From [Flexibacter] sp. ATCC 35208 (GTDB lineage: Bacteria > Bacteroidota > Bacteroidia > Chitinophagales > Chitinophagaceae), in NCBI RefSeq assembly GCF_001975825.1, contig NZ_MTKN01000006.1:124001-188000 (forward strand): DNA of 64,000 bases, written 5' to 3'. Below, piece after piece: positions 62,914 through 64,000 of the stretch. The first letter of the stretch is position 1, and every line of letters starts with the position of its first letter. Below the pieces are notes generated by a model that saw nothing but the letters and a program-made list of their open reading frames with translations, had not been told where the DNA came from and did no database searches. Both the position numbers and the translations under genes were made by a program.

Positions 62914-64000
62914 CAAGAAAACTGACGATATTCAAACCATGGGCTACGGCTTCGGAATGGTTTATCAGGTTTGTGATATTTCTGAACCTGTTGCCAAACC
63001 TGCTGATGTTCGGTATCTCTGTATCCAGTGCCCCCGGTTCTGCGGGTTACTATGGCATAGAGCCGGCGGATGTACAGTATTCCATGGTATTGTTCTATGC
63101 TTCACTGGCAGGGTTCTTTGCATTGGAAAGGCGATTCTTTCAATACATTGCAACGAAGGAATACCTGTTGATGGGAGCGGTGATACAGATCCTGACTTCT
63201 TATGGATGTTATAAAACGCATAACCTGTATATATTACTGAGTCTGCGTTTTATACAGGGTATGGCGAACTGTATTTCATCATCTGTATGTATTACATTAA
63301 TCTTTAGCCGTCTGCGGAGTAATCGCCAAAGAGAGATCGGGTATTCACTTTTTTATATGAACCTGTTGTGTATTACAGCAGTTAGTGCACTGGTGACAGC
63401 GCCGTTATTAGATGCGTTTGATTACAATGTACTGTACAAGTGGATGATCTTTACTTATATACCTGGTATCTTGTTGTTGTTTGTGATGATGAACCCGGTG
63501 CGGTTGAATAAACGGTTTCCCCTGTATCAGCTGGATTGGGCGAGTTTTGTGATATATACTACGGGACTGAGTTTATTAGGATATGTTCTGTTGTATGGGC
63601 AGCAGTATTACTGGTTTAGTGATAGCAGGATATTGCTGGCGGCTATAGGTGTAGTGGTATTGGGAATGTTGCATGTGATGAGGCAGAAATATTTGAAACG
63701 ACCCTATCTTAGTCTGGATGTGTTTAAGAACAGGAACTATGTGGTGGGGATGGTGTTGATCTTCGTGTTGTACATCTGTAGAGGGGCATTGAATATTACG
63801 AATAACTACTTTACGGGGGTATTGGGTATGGATCCAACACATCTGTCTTATATCCTGATGGCGAATGTGACGGGAATTGTATTGGGCGTGTTAGTGAGTT
63901 CACGTATGATTATTACCAATGTGAAGATGAGATGGATCTGGTTGATTGGGTTTAGTTTATTGCTGGTGTTTCATCTGTGGATGAACTTCCTGTTTGCCAC
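62910..64000 (+). CDS. MFS multidrug exporter, EmrB-like (partial, runs off the window)
   Basis: The frame begins at the ATG at 62910 in an ATGA overlap with the adaptor gene and is open for 363 codons to the end of the window. It has at least nine hydrophobic segments (WFIRFVIFLNLLPNLLMFGI, LLCITAVSALVTAPLLDAF, IYTTGLSLLGYVLLYG, GMVLIFVLYICRGALNITNN). The R-F-I-Q-G-M motif and size to the edge fit the DHA2/EmrB class used by HlyD-type adaptors. Other open frames in this stretch are shadows. The C-terminal part is not visible. Confidence 0.88.
   Translation, partial: MTRKLTIFKPWATASEWFIRFVIFLNLLPNLLMFGISVSSAPGSAGYYGIEPADVQYSMVLFYASLAGFFALERRFFQYIATKEYLLMGAVIQILTSYGCYKTHNLYILLSLRFIQGMANCISSSVCITLIFSRLRSNRQREIGYSLFYMNLLCITAVSALVTAPLLDAFDYNVLYKWMIFTYIPGILLLFVMMNPVRLNKRFPLYQLDWASFVIYTTGLSLLGYVLLYGQQYYWFSDSRILLAAIGVVVLGMLHVMRQKYLKRPYLSLDVFKNRNYVVGMVLIFVLYICRGALNITNNYFTGVLGMDPTHLSYILMANVTGIVLGVLVSSRMIITNVKMRWIWLIGFSLLLVFHLWMNFLFA

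Noticed and set aside
62897..63214. 105-codon plus-strand frame at the end of the HlyD gene
   Set aside because: Wrong frame; the MFS exporter frame starting at 62910 covers it fully.

Overview
The window looks like chromosome of a Bacteroidota member of the Chitinophagaceae, most likely Chitinophaga or a close relative. The signs are a SusC/SusD pair with an ECF sigma factor and a FecR anti-sigma factor, a promoter of the Bacteroidota TTTG/TAnnTTTG type, DUF5977-bearing Rhs-type proteins, a DUF6520-like mini-protein, Bacteroidota-style efflux operons and decayed IS1182-type transposases. The genus is inferred from gene content only.

Left part (1-22.8 kb): an imuA-imuB mutagenesis cassette behind two tandem palindromes; a FecR/ECF-sigma pair divergent from an STN-domain SusC and a SusD lipoprotein; a 5.3-kb segment bounded by two inverted copies of an IS-linked repeat, holding a membrane zinc metallopeptidase with a membrane partner and two exported or unknown proteins; a MauE-like protein, a thioredoxin-fold lipoprotein and a small cysteine-bearing exported protein; then an S9 peptidase and a long thioredoxin-fold exported protein.

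Middle part (23-50.7 kb): an accessory, defence-island-like region. It starts with a small HTH protein and a RadC/JAB gene preceded by a long foldback element. A trypsin-like protease gene and an HNH nuclease gene follow. Then come decayed fragments: a MITE-like foldback, the tail of a nuclease gene, a nucleosidase fragment and a frameshifted gene. Next is a two-gene Rhs/DUF5977 locus ending in an alpha/beta-hydrolase (GxSxG) domain, with a small membrane protein as candidate immunity. On the right is the most notable stretch, 39.4-47.9 kb: a PD-(D/E)XK nuclease, an AAA+ ATPase with a subtilisin-family protease, a DUF2188-like small protein, and a bacterial ubiquitin-like operon of three tandem Ubl domains, an E2-like/E1 fusion and a DUF6527 protein. 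These all lie on one strand and may be one or several antiviral modules. A divergent tyrosine recombinase, three 12-bp repeats and a tRNA-Gln(CUG) close the region.

Right part (50.9-64 kb): probably more stable chromosome. It has a secreted subtilisin, an RND efflux operon (MFP-RND-OMF) next to a frameshifted TetR gene, and an AraC regulator divergent from a TolC-HlyD-MFS (EmrAB-like) operon cut by the window edge.

All function calls come from reading motifs by eye; no database search was run. Family names for DUFs are recalled from sequence resemblance and should be confirmed by profile search.
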